Assembly: GCA_032433765.1 (NCBI GenBank)
Contig: JAVIAB010000102.1
Span: 7,689,507-7,753,506 of the forward strand
Origin: Megaustenia siamemsis
Lineage: Eukaryota > Mollusca > Gastropoda > Stylommatophora > Ariophantidae
Length of the DNA: 64,000 nucleotides
Reading direction: 5' to 3'
Shown here one piece after another: positions 1-11,904 of this stretch. The notes under the pieces were generated by a model, which was not told the origin of the DNA, did no database searches, and saw nothing but the letters and a program-made list of their open reading frames with translations. Position 1 is the stretch's first letter; the number at the start of each line of letters is the position of its first letter. The position numbers were made by a program, and so were the translations under genes.

Positions 1-360
1 TTTAAAAATGTGTTTTTTTTGTTTCCACTATGGGGGGAATCTCTTTGGTTGTCGGCGAGACATCAAACACACCTATGTAACATGGGATAGGCAGTGAATG
101 ACGCTAACAGGAGGATAAACATACAGCTTGAATGCCGGACTGACAGTCGATGTGTCAATAGACAACGTAACACTTCCCCACAGTGCCATGCATTCTAATT
201 TTAGACCATAAATCAAACATAAGCCAGAAAATAATTACCACATCTGATCCCCATGTTTCTCCTAGTGTAAACACATGGCTGTGTAGCAAAAGTTCAAAGA
301 AAATACTATTTTTGGAACTCCAAATGTAACATAATTTTTACGATAGGGTTATAATCTAAG
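1..360. other. Unassigned AT-rich sequence
   Basis: I see no exon with convincing splice sites, no element I recognise and no tandem structure here. Confidence 0.4.
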
Positions 361-705
361 GTTTGACTCATAATAAAGTAACCCAGGGTTAAGGAATGTG
401 TCTTGACCCATAATAAAGTAACCAAGGGTTAAGGAATGTGTCTTGACCCATGATAAAGTAACCCAGGATTAAGGAATGTGTCCTGACCCATGATAAAGTA
501 ACCCAGGATTAAGGAATGTGTCTTGACCCATGATAAAGTAACCCAGGATTAAGGAATGTGTCCTGACCCATGATAAAGTAACCCAGGATCAGGATTAAGG
601 AATGTGTCTTGACCCATGATAAAGTAACCCAGGATTAAGGAATGTGTCTTGACCCATACTAACGTAACTTAGGGTTAAGGAATATGTCTTAACTCATACC
701 AAAGT
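361..705. repeat. 40-bp minisatellite
   Basis: About 8 copies of a 40-bp unit with core TTGACCCATGATAAAGTAAC and AGGAATGTGTC. The first and last copies are the most diverged. One copy carries a small internal duplication (AGGATCAGGATTAAGG) near 590. Positions 706-1060, after the array, hold only AT-rich sequence. Confidence 0.9.
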
Positions 706-1059
706 GCAAAACTTGTATGACCTATGACACAATTTAATACATAATTGTATCAGTTTACTGCCAATTTTCTTTTCAAATGGCACTTCACATACACCATCTA
801 CTCAAGAGAAATTTCTACCCATAGTGTAACTTTACAATGATAACAAAGCATTCTTAGCTGCCATGATGATTTCTTAATAAAGTGAACAATTTTAGCCATT
901 TTTTTTTTCCACTTGTTTTTTCTTTATCTTACTTTCATTTATTTATTTAGTTTATTTTTATTCTCAGGGTAATTCTGAGATGATATCTTGGAGAGTTGAG
1001 GACATCACAATCTACCTGGGAAGTGTTCCTAAAAGAACCCTACCTCCTTACAGGTAAAT

Positions 1060-1697
1060 TGTTAACAATTTACAAAGGTGTGCATGTCCAACACACGAAA
1101 CAAGTGCCAAGCATCAAATACTTGGGCACAATAATAACATCAGGCGGAAGATGCACCACAGAAATAAAAAGCAGAATAGCCCAGGCCAAAGCTGCATTTC
1201 GAAAACTGAAAAACGTCTTGTACAAGTATATTGTCAGTAGAAGTGAGAAAGAGAGTTCATCGGTGCTATATAGAGCCAGTTCTGACATATGGAAGTGAAT
1301 CATGGATAGTAGACAAATAAATTAAAAGACGATTAGAGGCCACAGAGATAGGATTTATCAGAAGGGTGTTAAAAGTTCCCTGTATAGCTAAAAAGACCAA
1401 TGAGGACATTCTCTAAGAGGCTAACACAAAAAGGAAGTTGCTAAAAAAACATCAGAAAGAAACAATGAACATTTTTCGGGCACATCATGAGAAGAAGAAA
1501 GTTGGAATACTTGGTTACAACTGGCAACACGGAGGATTAAGGATATCGTGGACGACAAAGAGAGAGAAGATACTGGATACCTTGGTGCCGTGGCATGGAA
1601 AACAGTCAACAACAGAATTGATACGATGTACTGTGGACAGAAGAATGAGGAAGGACATGATCACCTACGCCAACTGTTATGGCACATTATGATGATG
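1060..1697 (+). mobile_element. LINE family A 3'-end relic (RT C-terminal region)
   Basis: Broken reading frames give the motifs IKYLGTIITSGGRCTTEIKSRI and, further on, KQSTTELIRC, RKDMI and YANCYGT. These belong to the region after the palm of a non-LTR reverse transcriptase, and the same peptides recur at 5725-6305 (-). Several frameshifts and stops separate the pieces. It ends at a short GATGATG tail, as other family A copies do. It is 5'-truncated and non-functional. Confidence 0.75.
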
Positions 1698-1739
1698 GTG
1701 CATTGTACCATGCAGCAAAAAATCTTAGAGATGTGAACA

Positions 1740-2205
1740 AATATATGCTTTTCCTTTAATTTGTTACCTTATGTAATTTTTTAATACCAGACTACCGATT
1801 TTTGGAAACAGAGAGATGCCTGGTGGTCTAGAACAGTGGTAGCCAAATGGCGGCCCACATCCGGCCTGATAGTCTATTTTTCTTGTCCCTTAAAGTGTCC
1901 ACAGAAGCTACTATATTAAATATCTATAAATAAACACCAAAGTGCATCTTATCAATAGAAAATGAAAGTGCCATAAAGTCCGAGAATATCTCAATAGTGT
2001 AGATGTTGTTTGCTGTCTTTGCCTTTGTTATCAGTGTTCAACTTAGTGCCTCTCGAGGTCCACTTGTTATTGTTTTAGTTGTTTCCCATTTGAGAGTTTG
2101 TTTTATGATTCTCTTTTGATCTCTTCTCATTAAATTGCTGACATATGTCCTCTGTCTTTTGCAGATCTCTTATTTCTGCACTAGTCGTGAGTTTGTACAT
2201 ACTTA
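1740..2205. other. Unassigned; one hAT-like end motif
   Basis: No exon seen. The segment near 1832-1866 (CAGTGGTAGCCAAATGGCGG) resembles terminal motifs of hAT-type elements of the CAGTGG class, but I found no matching second end. Confidence 0.25.
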
Positions 2206-5200
2206 GTTCTGAGATGATATCTTGAGTGATGGACAGTGACAGCTCGTTTAGTTCTGAGATGATATCTTGAATGATGGACAGTGACAGCTTGTTTAGCTCT
2301 GAGATATCTTGAGTGATGGACAGTGACAGCTCGTTTAGTTCTGAGATGATATCTTGAGTGATGGACAGTGACAGCTCGTTTAGTTCTGAGATGATATCTT
2401 GAGTGATGGACAGTGACAGCTCGTTTAGTTCTGAGATGATATCTTGAGTGATGGACAGTGACAGCTCGTTTAGTTCTGAGATGATATCTTGAGTGATGGA
2501 CAGTGACAGCTCGTTTAGTTCTGAGACGATATCTTGAGTGATGGACTGTGACAGCTTGTTTAGTTCTGAGACGATATCTTGAGTGATGGACAGTGACAGC
2601 TTGTTTAGTTCTGAGACGATATCTTGAGTGATGGACAGTGACAGCTCGTTTAGTTCTGAGACGATATCTTGAGTGATGGACAGTGACAGCTCGTTTAGTT
2701 CTGAGATGATGTCGTGAGTGATGGACAGTGACAGCTCATTTAGTTCTGAGATGATGTCGTGAGTGATGGACAGTGACAGCTCATTTAGTTCTGAGATGAT
2801 GTCGTGAGTGATGGACAGTGACAGCTCGTTTAGTTCTGAGATGATATCATGAGTGATGGACAGTGACAGCTCGTTTAGTTCTGAGACGATATCTGAGTGA
2901 TGGACAGTGACAGCTCGTTTAGTTCTGAGATGATATCTTGAGTGGTGGACAGTAACAGCTCGTTTAGTTCTGAGATGATATCTTGAGTGATGGACAGTGA
3001 CAGCTCGTTTAGTTCTGAGATGATATCGTGAGTGGTGGACAGTGACAGCTCGTTTAGTTCTGAGACGATATCTTGAGTGATGGACAGTGACAGCTCGTTT
3101 AGTTCTGAGATGATATCTTGAGTGATGGACAGTGACAGCTCATTTAGTTCTGAGACGATGTCTTGAGTGATGGACAGTGACAGCTCGTTTAGTTCTGAGA
3201 TGATGTCTTGAGTGATGGACAGTGACAGCTCGTTTAGTTCTGAGACGATATCTTGAGTGATGGACAGTGACAGCTCGTTTAGTTCTGAGATGATATCTTG
3301 AGTGATGGACAGTGACAGCTCGTTTAGTTCTGAGATGATGTCTTGAGTGATGGACAGTGACAGCTCGTTTAGTTCTGAGACGATATTTTGAGTGATGGAC
3401 AGTGACAGCTCGTTTAGTTCTGAGATGATATCGTGAGTGATGGACAGTGACAGCTCATTTAGTTCTGAGATGATGTCGTGAGTGATGGACAGTGACAGCT
3501 CGTTTAGTTCTGAGACGATATCGTGAGTGATGGACAGTGACAGCTCATTTAGTTCTGAGATGATGTCGTGAGTGATGGACAGTGACAGCTCGTTTGTTTC
3601 TGAGATGATATCTTGAGTGATGGACAGTGACAGCTCATTTAGTTCTGAGATGATGTCGTGAGTGATGGACAGTGACAGCTCGTTTGTTTCTGAGATGATA
3701 TCGTGAGTGATGGACAGTGACAGCTCATTTAGTTCTGAGATGATGTCGTGAGTGATGGACAGTGACAGCTCGTTTGTTTCTGAGATGATATCGTGAGTGA
3801 TGGACAGTGACAGCTCATTTAGTTCTGAGATGATATCGTGAGTGATGGACAGTGACAGCTCATTTAGTTCTGAGATGATGTCGTGAGTGATGGACAGTGA
3901 CAGCTCGTTTAGTTCTGAGATGATATCGTGAGTGATGGACAGTGACAGCTCGTTTAGTTCTGAGATGATATCTTGAGTGATGGACAGTGACAGCTCATTT
4001 AGTTCTGAGATGATATCTTGAGTGATGGACAGTGACAGCTCATTTAGTTCTGAGATGATATCTTGAGTGATGGACAGTGACAGCTCATTTAGTTCTGAGA
4101 TGATATCGTGAGTGATGGACAGTGACAGCTCATTTATTTCTGAGATGATGTCGTGAGTGATGGACAGTGACAGCTTTTTTAGTTCTGAGATGTCAGAAGT
4201 GGTGGACTGTAGCAGCTCATTTAGTTCTGAGATGTCTTGAGTGGTGGACTGTAGCAGCTTATTTAGTTCTGTGATGATGTCTTGAGTGGTGGACTGTAGC
4301 AGTTCATTTGGTTCTGAGATTATGCCTTGAGTGGTGGACTGTAGCAGCTCATTTGGTTCTGAGATGATGCCTTGAGTGGTGGACTGTAGCAGCTCATTTG
4401 GTTCTGAGATGATGCCTTGAGTGGTGGACTGTAGCAGCTCATTTGGTTCTGAGATGATGCCTTGAGTGATGGACTGTAGCAGCTCATTTGGTTCTGAGAT
4501 GATGCCTTGAGTGATGGACTGTAGCAGCTCATTTAGTTCTGAGATGATGCCTTGAGTGGTGGACTGTAGCAGCTCATTTGGTTCTGAGATGATGCCTTGA
4601 GTGGTGGACTGTAGCAGCTCATTTGGTTCTGTGATGATGTCTTGAGTGAAGGACTGTAGCAGCTCATTTGGTTCTGAGATGATGCATTGAGTGATGGACT
4701 GTAGCAGCTCATTTAGTTCTGAGATGTTGTCTTGAGTGATGTACTGTAACAGCTCATTTAGTTCTGAGATGATGTCTTGAGCGATGGACTGTAACAGCTC
4801 ATTTAGTTCTGAGATGATGTCTTGAGCGATGGACTGTAGCAGCTCATTTAGTTCTGAGATGTTGTCTTGAGTGATGGACTGTAGCAGCTCATTTAGTTCT
4901 GAGATGTTGTCTTGAGTGATGGACTGTAGCAGCTCATTTAGTTCTGAGATGTTGTCTTGAGTGATGGACTGTAGCAGCTCATTTAGTTCTGAGATGATGT
5001 CTTGAGTGATGGACTGTAGCAGCTCATTTAGTTCTGAGATGATGTCTTGAGTGATGGACTGTAACAGCTCATTTAGTTCTGAGATGATGTCTTGAGTGAT
5101 GGACTGTAGCAGCTCATTTAGTTCTGAGATGTTGTCTTGAGTGATGGACTGTAGCAGCTCATTTAGTTCTGAGATGATGTCTTGAGTGGTGGACTGTAGC

Positions 5201-5548
5201 AGCTCATTTAGTTCTGAGATGATGTCTTGAGTGGTGGACTGTAACAGCTCATTTAGTTCTGAGATGATGTCTTGAGTGATGGAATGTAGCAGCTCATTTA
5301 GTTCTGAGATGATGTCTTGAGTGATGGACTGTAGCAGCTCATTTAGTTCTGAGATGATGTCTTGAGTGGTGGACTGTAACAGCTCATTTAGTTCTGAGAT
5401 GTTGTCTTGAGTGATGGACTGTAGCAGCTCATTTAGTTCTGAGATGATGTCTTGAGTGATGGACTGTAGCAGCTCATTTACTTCTGAGATGATGTCTTGA
5501 GTGATGGACTGTAGCAGCTCATTTAGTTCTGAGATGATGTCTTGAGTC
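2206..5548. repeat. 45-bp satellite array with two subfamilies
   Basis: About 74 copies of a 45-bp unit starting TTCTGAGATGATATCTTGAG. Up to about 4185 the unit carries GGACAGTGACAGCTCG. After that it switches to GGACTGTAGCAGCTCA. A 15-codon frame on the minus strand stays open through several units (4320-4532). This follows from unit length and I do not read it as a gene. The 18-mer TTCTGAGATGATATCTTG also occurs once outside the array, at about 973. Confidence 0.95.
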
Positions 5549-5724
5549 TAGGATTTGAAATATTTCAAAGTTTCCAGTAACTCCAGAATATATACGCAGT
5601 CTCTGAAGAAGATCTTCTTTGTTCTCTGTTTTTGAGTGTCTTCACCTAGTGCTACTGATTCAGCTCTTTAATTAGCGGTAAAGATCTAACAATAGTAACT
5701 GTATTTTTAAATCCATTATTTCCG

Positions 5725-6305
5725 GGATGTGCCATCATCATCATGTGCCATACCGGTTGGCATAGGCATTCATGTCCTTCCACAATCTTCTATATATAGC
5801 GCATTGTATCAGTTCTGTTGTTGACTGTTTTCCATGCCATGACACACAGCTATCCAGTATTTTCTCTCTTTGTCGTCCGCGATCTCTCTTTCCTTGTATT
5901 TTGCCAGTTGTAACCAAGTATTCCAACTTTCCTCTTCTCATGATGTGCCCGAAAAATGTTGATTGTTTCTTTCTGTTGTTTTTTAGGAGTTCCCTTTTTG
6001 TTTTGGCCTCTTTGAAAATTTATTCTTTGGTCCTTTTAGCTGTCCAGGGAACTTTCAACATTCTTCTGAGAAATCCCACCGATTTTAATTAATTAAGACA
6101 ATTTAATCGTCTTTTCATTTGTTTGTCTACTGTCCATGATTCGCTTCCATATGTCAGAATTGGTTCTATATAGCACCGATGAAGTCTCTTTCTCACTTCT
6201 ATTGACATAGATTTGTTGCATAAGATATTTTTCATTTTCTGAAATGCAGATAGAATTCTGGGATCTGCCATAATAACTGGATAAGACAAAGAAACAGTGC
6301 ACTAA
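5725..6305 (-). mobile_element. LINE family A 3'-end fragment
   Basis: On the minus strand, 6289-6089 reads AFQKMKNILCNKSM followed by YIEPILTYGSESWTVDKQ. After frame breaks, 5941-5741 reads MRRGKLEYLVTTGKIQGKR, KQSTTELIQC and YANRYGT. This is the classic order of the post-palm region of a non-LTR reverse transcriptase: thumb, then the basic GKRxRGR segment, then a WRDM-like end. A (GAT)n tail, read as CATCATCATCATG, lies at about 5736. It is 5'-truncated with at least two frame breaks. Confidence 0.85.
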
Positions 6306-6350
6306 ACATGTCCACTACAGTTATAATGAGGTCATCTTGATCAGTTTCAG

Positions 6351-6464
6351 TTCATAATAATTGAAAATTTCATAATAATTGAAAAATTCATAATAACTGA
6401 AAAATTCATAATTGTTGAAAAATGTATAATAATTGAAAAATTCATAATAATTGAAAAATAATGA
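6351..6464. repeat. 18-bp AT-rich minisatellite
   Basis: About 6 imperfect copies of AATTGAAAAATTCATAAT. Confidence 0.85.
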
Positions 6465-6514
6465 ATTGTTCTGTGGTTGAGCTTTATTTTATTGAATCAA
6501 CTTTATATTTCCAG

Positions 6515-6556
6515 GTACTGCCTGACTTTCCTAGTGAATGGAGAAAAGTATATGAA
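6515..6556 (+). CDS. Candidate internal exon, PH-like domain gene (exon i)
   Basis: A 42-nt exon lies between the acceptor TTTATATTTCCAG and the consensus donor GTAAGT. Read with one leading base and two trailing bases it encodes YCLTFLVNGEKYM. The trailing AA joins the first base of the exon at 7560 to form a Lys codon, and the frame then continues open, which is why I pair the two. The joined peptide has the beta-strand then Trp-helix pattern of the end of a PH-like domain. The upstream exon should end in phase 2 and lies outside the window or was missed. I cannot name the protein. The splice-phase match is the main support. Confidence 0.55.
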
Positions 6557-6749
6557 GTAAGTTTTTACTTAAAGAAACCTTAAGGGGAGATTTTTGTTTT
6601 CTTTAATAATAATTGTTACTATAATTATTCTTTTCATATTTTCTGTTACAATTTGTATCCATTTTCTATATTTCTACTAGGGGTTAACAAATGGTTTGGG
6701 TATTTATATCCAATGCTTTCAGCATGCTGTTCTTTTTCTTTATTTCTTT

Positions 6750-7285
6750 CAGCTCCCTGTGGAGCATAGGTTTGTAACAAACACTTTTCAAGCCGTCCTG
6801 TTTCTTGTCTTGCCATTTTCTTAAGATCGTCCCATGTCTTCCCCAGCCTCTTCATCTCTGCCTCTACCTGTCTTCCCCATATTCTTTATCTCTGCTTCCG
6901 CCTGTCTTCCCCAGCCTCTTCATCTCTGCCACTACCTGTCTTCCCCATCCTCTTTATCTTTGCTTCCACCTGTCTTCTCCATTTTCTTCATTTCTGCCTC
7001 CACCTCTCTTCTCCATTTTTTCATTTCTGCTTCCACCTGTCTTCCCCATCCTCTTTATCTCTGCTTCCACCTGTCTTCCCCAGCCTCTTTATCTCTGCTT
7101 CCACCTGTCTTCCCATCTTCTTCATCTCTGCCTCCACCTCTCTTCTCCATTTTCTTCGTCTCTGCGTCCACTTCTCTTCTCCGTCTTCTTCATCTCTGCC
7201 TCCACCTGTCTTCTCCATCTTCTTCATCTCTGCTTCCACATGTCCTTTCCGAGTATACTTTGGCCTCCCATTTGTCTTTGACTTG
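6750..7285 (-). mobile_element. LINE family B 3' end with an internal minisatellite
   Basis: The minus strand reads GRPKYTRKGHVEAEMKKM near 7260, and after the 34-bp array KRLGKTWDDLKKMARQ near 6850, then YAPQGAERNKE. These are the two halves of the usual basic C terminus of a non-LTR retrotransposon polyprotein, of the kind GRPxxTWRR..EAEMKKMGKTW..L. The same 3' end occurs at 11054-11398 and 28569-28840. Here the motif EAEMKKMGKT has been amplified in tandem, splitting the reading frame. Confidence 0.75.
6850..7245. repeat. 34-bp minisatellite inside LINE B
   Basis: About 12 copies of a pyrimidine-rich 34-bp unit (33 bp in some copies), e.g. CTGTCTTCCCCATCCTCTTT then ATCTCTGCTTCCAC. On the minus strand each unit encodes VEAEMKKMGKT plus one extra base, so the reading frame rotates from unit to unit. 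Confidence 0.9.
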
Positions 7286-7559
7286 TCCATGTTTGTGAAG
7301 TTTTTGCAGCTTATTATTTTTTGCAAGAATAAAATAGACAGTCCCATGCCCAACACTTCTTCATCACCTTTTGCGAACATCCCTGGTAGGGAACAGCACC
7401 ACAATTCTTTACTCCCCTTTCGAGCCCCGACACATGTAATTGACTTATTAGAATTAGAGACTTTCGTGTATGTTTTTGGTTTAATGTCAACTCGCACCAC
7501 CCCAGCGTATATGCAGCAGACATAATACAAGTAAAATTGATATGTTAATATTCTTTCAG

Positions 7560-7638
7560 ACCTTCCTTCGGACACTGCATCTCATTTGAAACAGAGAATG
7601 AACTGTGCAGGTGGACAGCAGCATTGTACGCTGCCCAG
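7560..7638 (+). CDS. Candidate internal exon, PH-like domain gene (exon ii)
   Basis: A 79-nt exon between a good acceptor (TTAATATTCTTTCAG) and the donor CCCAG|GTAATA. After one base that completes a Lys codon from the exon at 6515, it reads PSFGHCISFETENELCRWTA and ends ALYAAQ, in phase 0. The pattern of hydrophobic strand, acidic turn, then helix with a central Trp (xxELxxWxxAL) is typical of the last strand and C-terminal helix of PH-like domains. Such domains bind phosphoinositides or partner proteins at membranes. The family is my inference from this pattern alone, and no gene name can be given. Confidence 0.6.
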
Positions 7639-7897
7639 GTAATAATTTCCTTTCACTCATTTCCACCCATCCTAATTTTATCTTCTTCCTATGTATATAT
7701 TTCTTTCTTCTTGTATCTTTCTTTTTCTTGTTCTTTGGCCTTCCTTTATCTTTCTCCTGTGTGGAGATTTCAAATATCGATGCCAACTTCAGGAAGATAC
7801 TGTCCTGTTTCCCACATTTCCTTCAATAACAAGGCAAAGATCTTGTATTTTAGAGATGTCTAAAAAACATCAATTTGTCTGGAAATAAATTGTTCAG
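7639..7897. other. Pyrimidine-rich intronic sequence
   Basis: Follows the donor at 7639. A T/C-rich stretch covers 7670-7760. No further exon seen. Confidence 0.4.
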
Positions 7898-10168
7898 TTT
7901 GTAAGACTGTATTTTCTGGAGATTGACTTCAGGGGCAGATTGTTTGTAAGACTGTATTTGCTGGAGATTGACTTCAGGGGCAGATTGTTTGTAAGACTGT
8001 ATTTGCTGGAGATTGACTTCAGGGGCAGATTGTTTGTAAGTCTGTATTTGATGGAGATTGACATCAGGGGCAGATTGTTTGTAAGACTGTATTTGATGGA
8101 GATTGACTTCAGGGGCAGATTGTTTGTAAGACTGTATTTGATGGAGATTGACATCAGAGGCAGATTGTTTGTAAGACTGTATTTGATGGAGATTGACATC
8201 AGGGGCAGATTGTCTGTAAGACTGTATTTGCTGGAGATTGACTTCAGGGGCAGATTGTCTGTAAGACTGTATTTGTTGGAGATTGACTTCAGGGGTCGAT
8301 TGTCTGTAAGACTGTATTTGTTGGAGATTGACTTCAGGGGCAGATTGTCTGTAAGACTGTATTTGATGGAGATTGACATCAGGGGCAGATTGTCTGTAAG
8401 ACTGTATTTGCTGGAGATTGACTTCAGGGGCAGATTGTCTGTAAGACTGTATTTGATGGAGATTGACTTCAGGGGAAGATTGTTTGTAAGACTGTATTTG
8501 CTGGAGATTGACTTCAGAGGCAGATTGTTTGTAAGACTGTATTTGCTGGAGATTGACATCAGAGGCAGATTGTTTGTAAGACTGTATTTGCTGGAGATTG
8601 ACATCAGGGGCAGATTGTTTGTAAGACTGTATTTGCTGGAGATTGACATCAGAGGCAGATTGTTTGTAAGACTGTATTTGCTGGAGATTGACATCAGGGG
8701 CAGATTGTTTGTAAGACTGTATTTGCTGGAGATTGACATCAGAGGCAGATTGTTTGTAAGACTGTATTTGCTGGAGATTGACTTCAGAGGCAGATTGTTT
8801 GTAAGACTGTATTTGCTGGAGATTGACATCAGAGGCAGATTGTTTGTAAGACTGTATTTGATGGAGATTGACATCAGAGGCAGATTGTTTGTAAGACTGT
8901 ATTTGCTGGAGATTGACTTCAGGGGCAGATTGTTTGTAAGACTGTATTTGATGGAGATTGACATCAGAGGCAGATTGTTTGTAAGACTGTATTTGATGGA
9001 GATTGACATCAGGGGCAGATTGTTTGTAAGACTGTATTTGACTGGAGATTGACTTCAGGGGCAGATTGTCTGTAAGACTGTATTTGTTGGAGATTGACTT
9101 CAGGGGTCAGGGGCAGATTGTCTGTAAGACTGTATTTGTTGGAGATTGACTTCAGGGGCAGATTGTCTGTAAGACTGTATTTGATGGAGATTGACATCAG
9201 GGGCAGATTGTCTGTAAGACTGTATTTGCTGGAGATTGACTTCAGGGGCAGATTGTCTGTAAGACTGTATTTGATGGAGATTGACTTCAGGGGCAGATTG
9301 TCTGTAAGACTGTATTTGCTGGAGATTGACTTCAGGGGCAGATTGTCTGTAAGACTGTATTTGTGGAGATTGACTTCAGAGATTGTTTGTAAGACTGTAT
9401 TTGCTGGAGATTGACATCAGAGGCAGATTGTTTGTAAGACTGTATTTGCTGGAGATTGACATCAGAGGCAGATTGTTTGTAAGACTGTATTTGCTGGAGA
9501 TTGACATCAGAGGCAGATTGTTTGTAAGACTGTATTTGCTGGAGATTGACATCAGAGGCAGATTGTTTGTAAGACTGTATTTGCTGGAGATTGACATCAG
9601 AGGGCAGATTGTTTGTAAGACTGTATTTGCTGGAGATTGACATCAGAGGCAGATTGTTTGTAAGACTGTATTTGCTGGAGATTGACATCAGGGGCAGATT
9701 GTTTGTAAGACTGTATTTGCTGGAGATTGACATCAGGGGCAGATTGTTTGTAAGACTGTATTTGCTGGAGATTGACATCAGGGGCAGATTGTTTGTAAGA
9801 CTGTATTTGCTGGAGATTGACTTCAGGGGCAGTTTGTAAGGCTATATTTGCTGGAGATTGACTTCAGGGGCAGTTTGTAAGGCTATATTTGCTGGAGATT
9901 GACTTCAGGGGCAGTTTGTAAGGCTATATTTGCTGGAGATTGACTTCAGGGGCAGTTTGTAAGGCTATATTTGCTGGAGATTGACTTCAGGGGCAGTTTG
10001 TAAGGCTATATTTGATGGAGATTGACTTCAGGGGCAGTTTGTAAGACTATATTTGCTGGAGATTGACTTCAGGGGCAGTTTGTAAGGCTATATTTGATGG
10101 AGATTGACTTCAGGGGCAGTTTGTAAGACTATATTTGCTGGAGATTGACTTCAGGGGCAGTTTGTAAG
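7898..10168. repeat. 45-bp satellite that switches to a 40-bp unit
   Basis: About 43 copies of a 45-bp unit (GACTGTATTTGCTGGAGATT, then GACTTCAGGGGCAGATTGTTTGTAA split by small variants) up to about 9828. This is followed by about 8 copies of a 40-bp version lacking GATTG and reading AAGGCTATATTTG. Units alternate between CTTCAG/CATCAG and CTGG/ATGG variants. Because 45 is a multiple of 3 and the unit lacks stops in one frame of each strand, overlapping open frames of about 370 codons exist on both strands. I treat these as incidental. Confidence 0.95.
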
Positions 10169-10249
10169 TATATTGGAATTTTCAAAGTGTAACATTTGGT
10201 GTTCACAGATTTTTGTAAGACTGTATTACATACTGTATGTAACATTAGG

Positions 10250-11036
10250 TGTTAAAAAGAAGTGTCATTAAAAACTGGATTCACAGATAGGTGATGTAAC
10301 CTAGCTTTAAGAAGAAGTGTCATTAAAACTGGATTCACAGATAGGTGATGTAACCTAGCTTTAAGAAGAAATGTCATAAAAACATGATTCACAGATAGGT
10401 GATGTAACCTAGCTTTAAGAAGAAATGTCATAAAAACATGATTCACAGATAGGTGATGTAACCTAGCTTTAAGAAGAAATGTCATAAAAACATGATTCAC
10501 AGATAGGTGATGTAACCTTGCTTTAAGAAGAAATGTCATAAAAACATGATTCACAGATAGGTGATGTAACCTAGCTTTAAGAAGAAATGTCATAAAAACA
10601 TGATTCACAGATAGGTGATGTAACCTAGCTTTAAGAAGAAATGTCATAAAAACATGATTCACAGATAGGTGATGTAACCTAGCTTTAAGAAGAAATGTCA
10701 TAAAAACATGATTCACAGATAGGTGATGTAACCTAGCTTTAAGAAGAAATGTCATAAAAACATGATTCACAGATAGGTGATGTAACCTAGCTTTAAGAAG
10801 AAATGTCATAAAAACATGATTCACAGATAGGTGATGTAACCTAGCTTTAAGAAGAAATGTCATAAAAACATGATTCACAGATAGGTGATGTAACCTAGCT
10901 TTAAGAAGAAATGTCATAAAAACATGATTCACAGATAGGTGATGTAAACCTAGCTTTAAGAAGAAATGTCATAAAAACATGATTCACAGATAGGTGATGT
11001 AAACCTAGCTTTAAGAAGAAATGTCATAAAAAAGCT
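10250..11036. repeat. 54-bp satellite
   Basis: About 14 copies of a 54-bp unit containing AAGAAGAAATGTCATAAAAA, CATGATTCACAGATAGGTGA and TGTAACCTAGCTTT. The first two copies have the variant AAAACTGGATTC. The last copies gained one A (GTAAACC), which ends the 226-codon open frame on the minus strand. Confidence 0.95.
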
Positions 11037-11042
11037 GGCAGT

Positions 11043-11409
11043 AAGTGACTTGTAGGATGTAGATAAAAGGATGGAAATGGCAGGACAAAATCACTAACAT
11101 AGAATTCTGGAAATTTACCAGTCAAACACCAGTGGATAAAGAGATACAGCGAAGATGATGGCGCTGGATAAGACACACACTGCAGAAGCCAACTGAGAGT
11201 ATTACACAACAGACCCTTTTTTAGAATCCCCAGGGGAAAAGACAGAGGAAGATCAAGGAAACACAGACAGATAGAAACATAGATGAAGATGATGGGGAAA
11301 ACATGGAATGATCTTAAAAGAATGGCAAAAAACAGAACAACTTGGAAAATGTTTGTTGAAGACCTATGCTCCACTGGGAGCTAAAAAGGTAGAAGAAGAA
11401 GTGACTTGT
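11043..11409 (+). mobile_element. LINE family B, 5'-truncated, with target-site duplication
   Basis: The body is 11054-11398, flanked by an 11-bp direct repeat AAGTGACTTGT (11043-11053 and 11399-11409). It encodes broken pieces of the family B C terminus: RWRWIRHTLQKPTESI, NPQGKRQ and, near the end, a WNDLKRM-like segment. It ends in a GAAGAAGAA tail. The perfect TSD indicates a target-primed insertion that is not very old, although the frame is already damaged. Confidence 0.85.
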
Positions 11410-11539
11410 GACGTACAGTGACCTTAAAGTTTACAGTAACATGTTCCAGATAGTTTCCATTGAGAAAAAGTTCATATTTAGTCTATATCACCCCCTGATC
11501 TTTCAAAACTAATGAAGCTTTTTTAATTTCCCTCTTCAG

Positions 11540-11584
11540 CATCCAACAGGTCTCCTGAGTTGGGCCACAGAGTGATGGATACCT
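11540..11584 (+). CDS. Weak candidate exon (45 nt)
   Basis: A very strong polypyrimidine acceptor (TTTTAATTTCCCTCTTCAG) precedes 45 nt that end at a GTAAGA donor. In one frame it is open: two bases, then SNRSPELGHRVMDT, then one base. In phase 0, as expected directly after the exon at 7560, it would read HPTGLLSWATE and stop. So either it is the end of a short isoform, an exon is missing in between, or it is not an exon. Confidence 0.3.
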
Positions 11585-11904
11585 GTAAGATTGAGTATGG
11601 AATCTGGAAGTATCTGTTTTATCTAGAAGGCCTTATTTCAAAATGAGTATGTCTCAATGCTATGAGATGAAGTCTCAACATTCCGAGAAGATCTCTCAAC
11701 ATTGACAGATCCTACTTGTTAACATTAATGGATTATTTTTTATTCTATTCACGGAAGCAGTTTCATTATGACCGAGGCATCCCCGTATCGGCTGCATCAC
11801 CTGTCCCAGTATTTCTCAAAGCCTATGCAGACTGATTGTTCCTATAATGTGGTTGATTGTAGATACATCTGCCTTTCCCACTAAGAAAACATTAATACAT
11901 GATT

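Noticed and set aside
7894..9839. Overlapping open frames of about 370 codons on both strands
   Set aside because: They follow from a stop-free 45-bp unit. They are mirror frames on both strands, with no start context or domain, and they break when the unit becomes 40 bp.
10252..10932. 226-codon minus-strand frame (NHVFMTFLLKARLHHLSV repeats)
   Set aside because: Product of the 54-bp satellite. It ends where a single A insertion shifts the unit.
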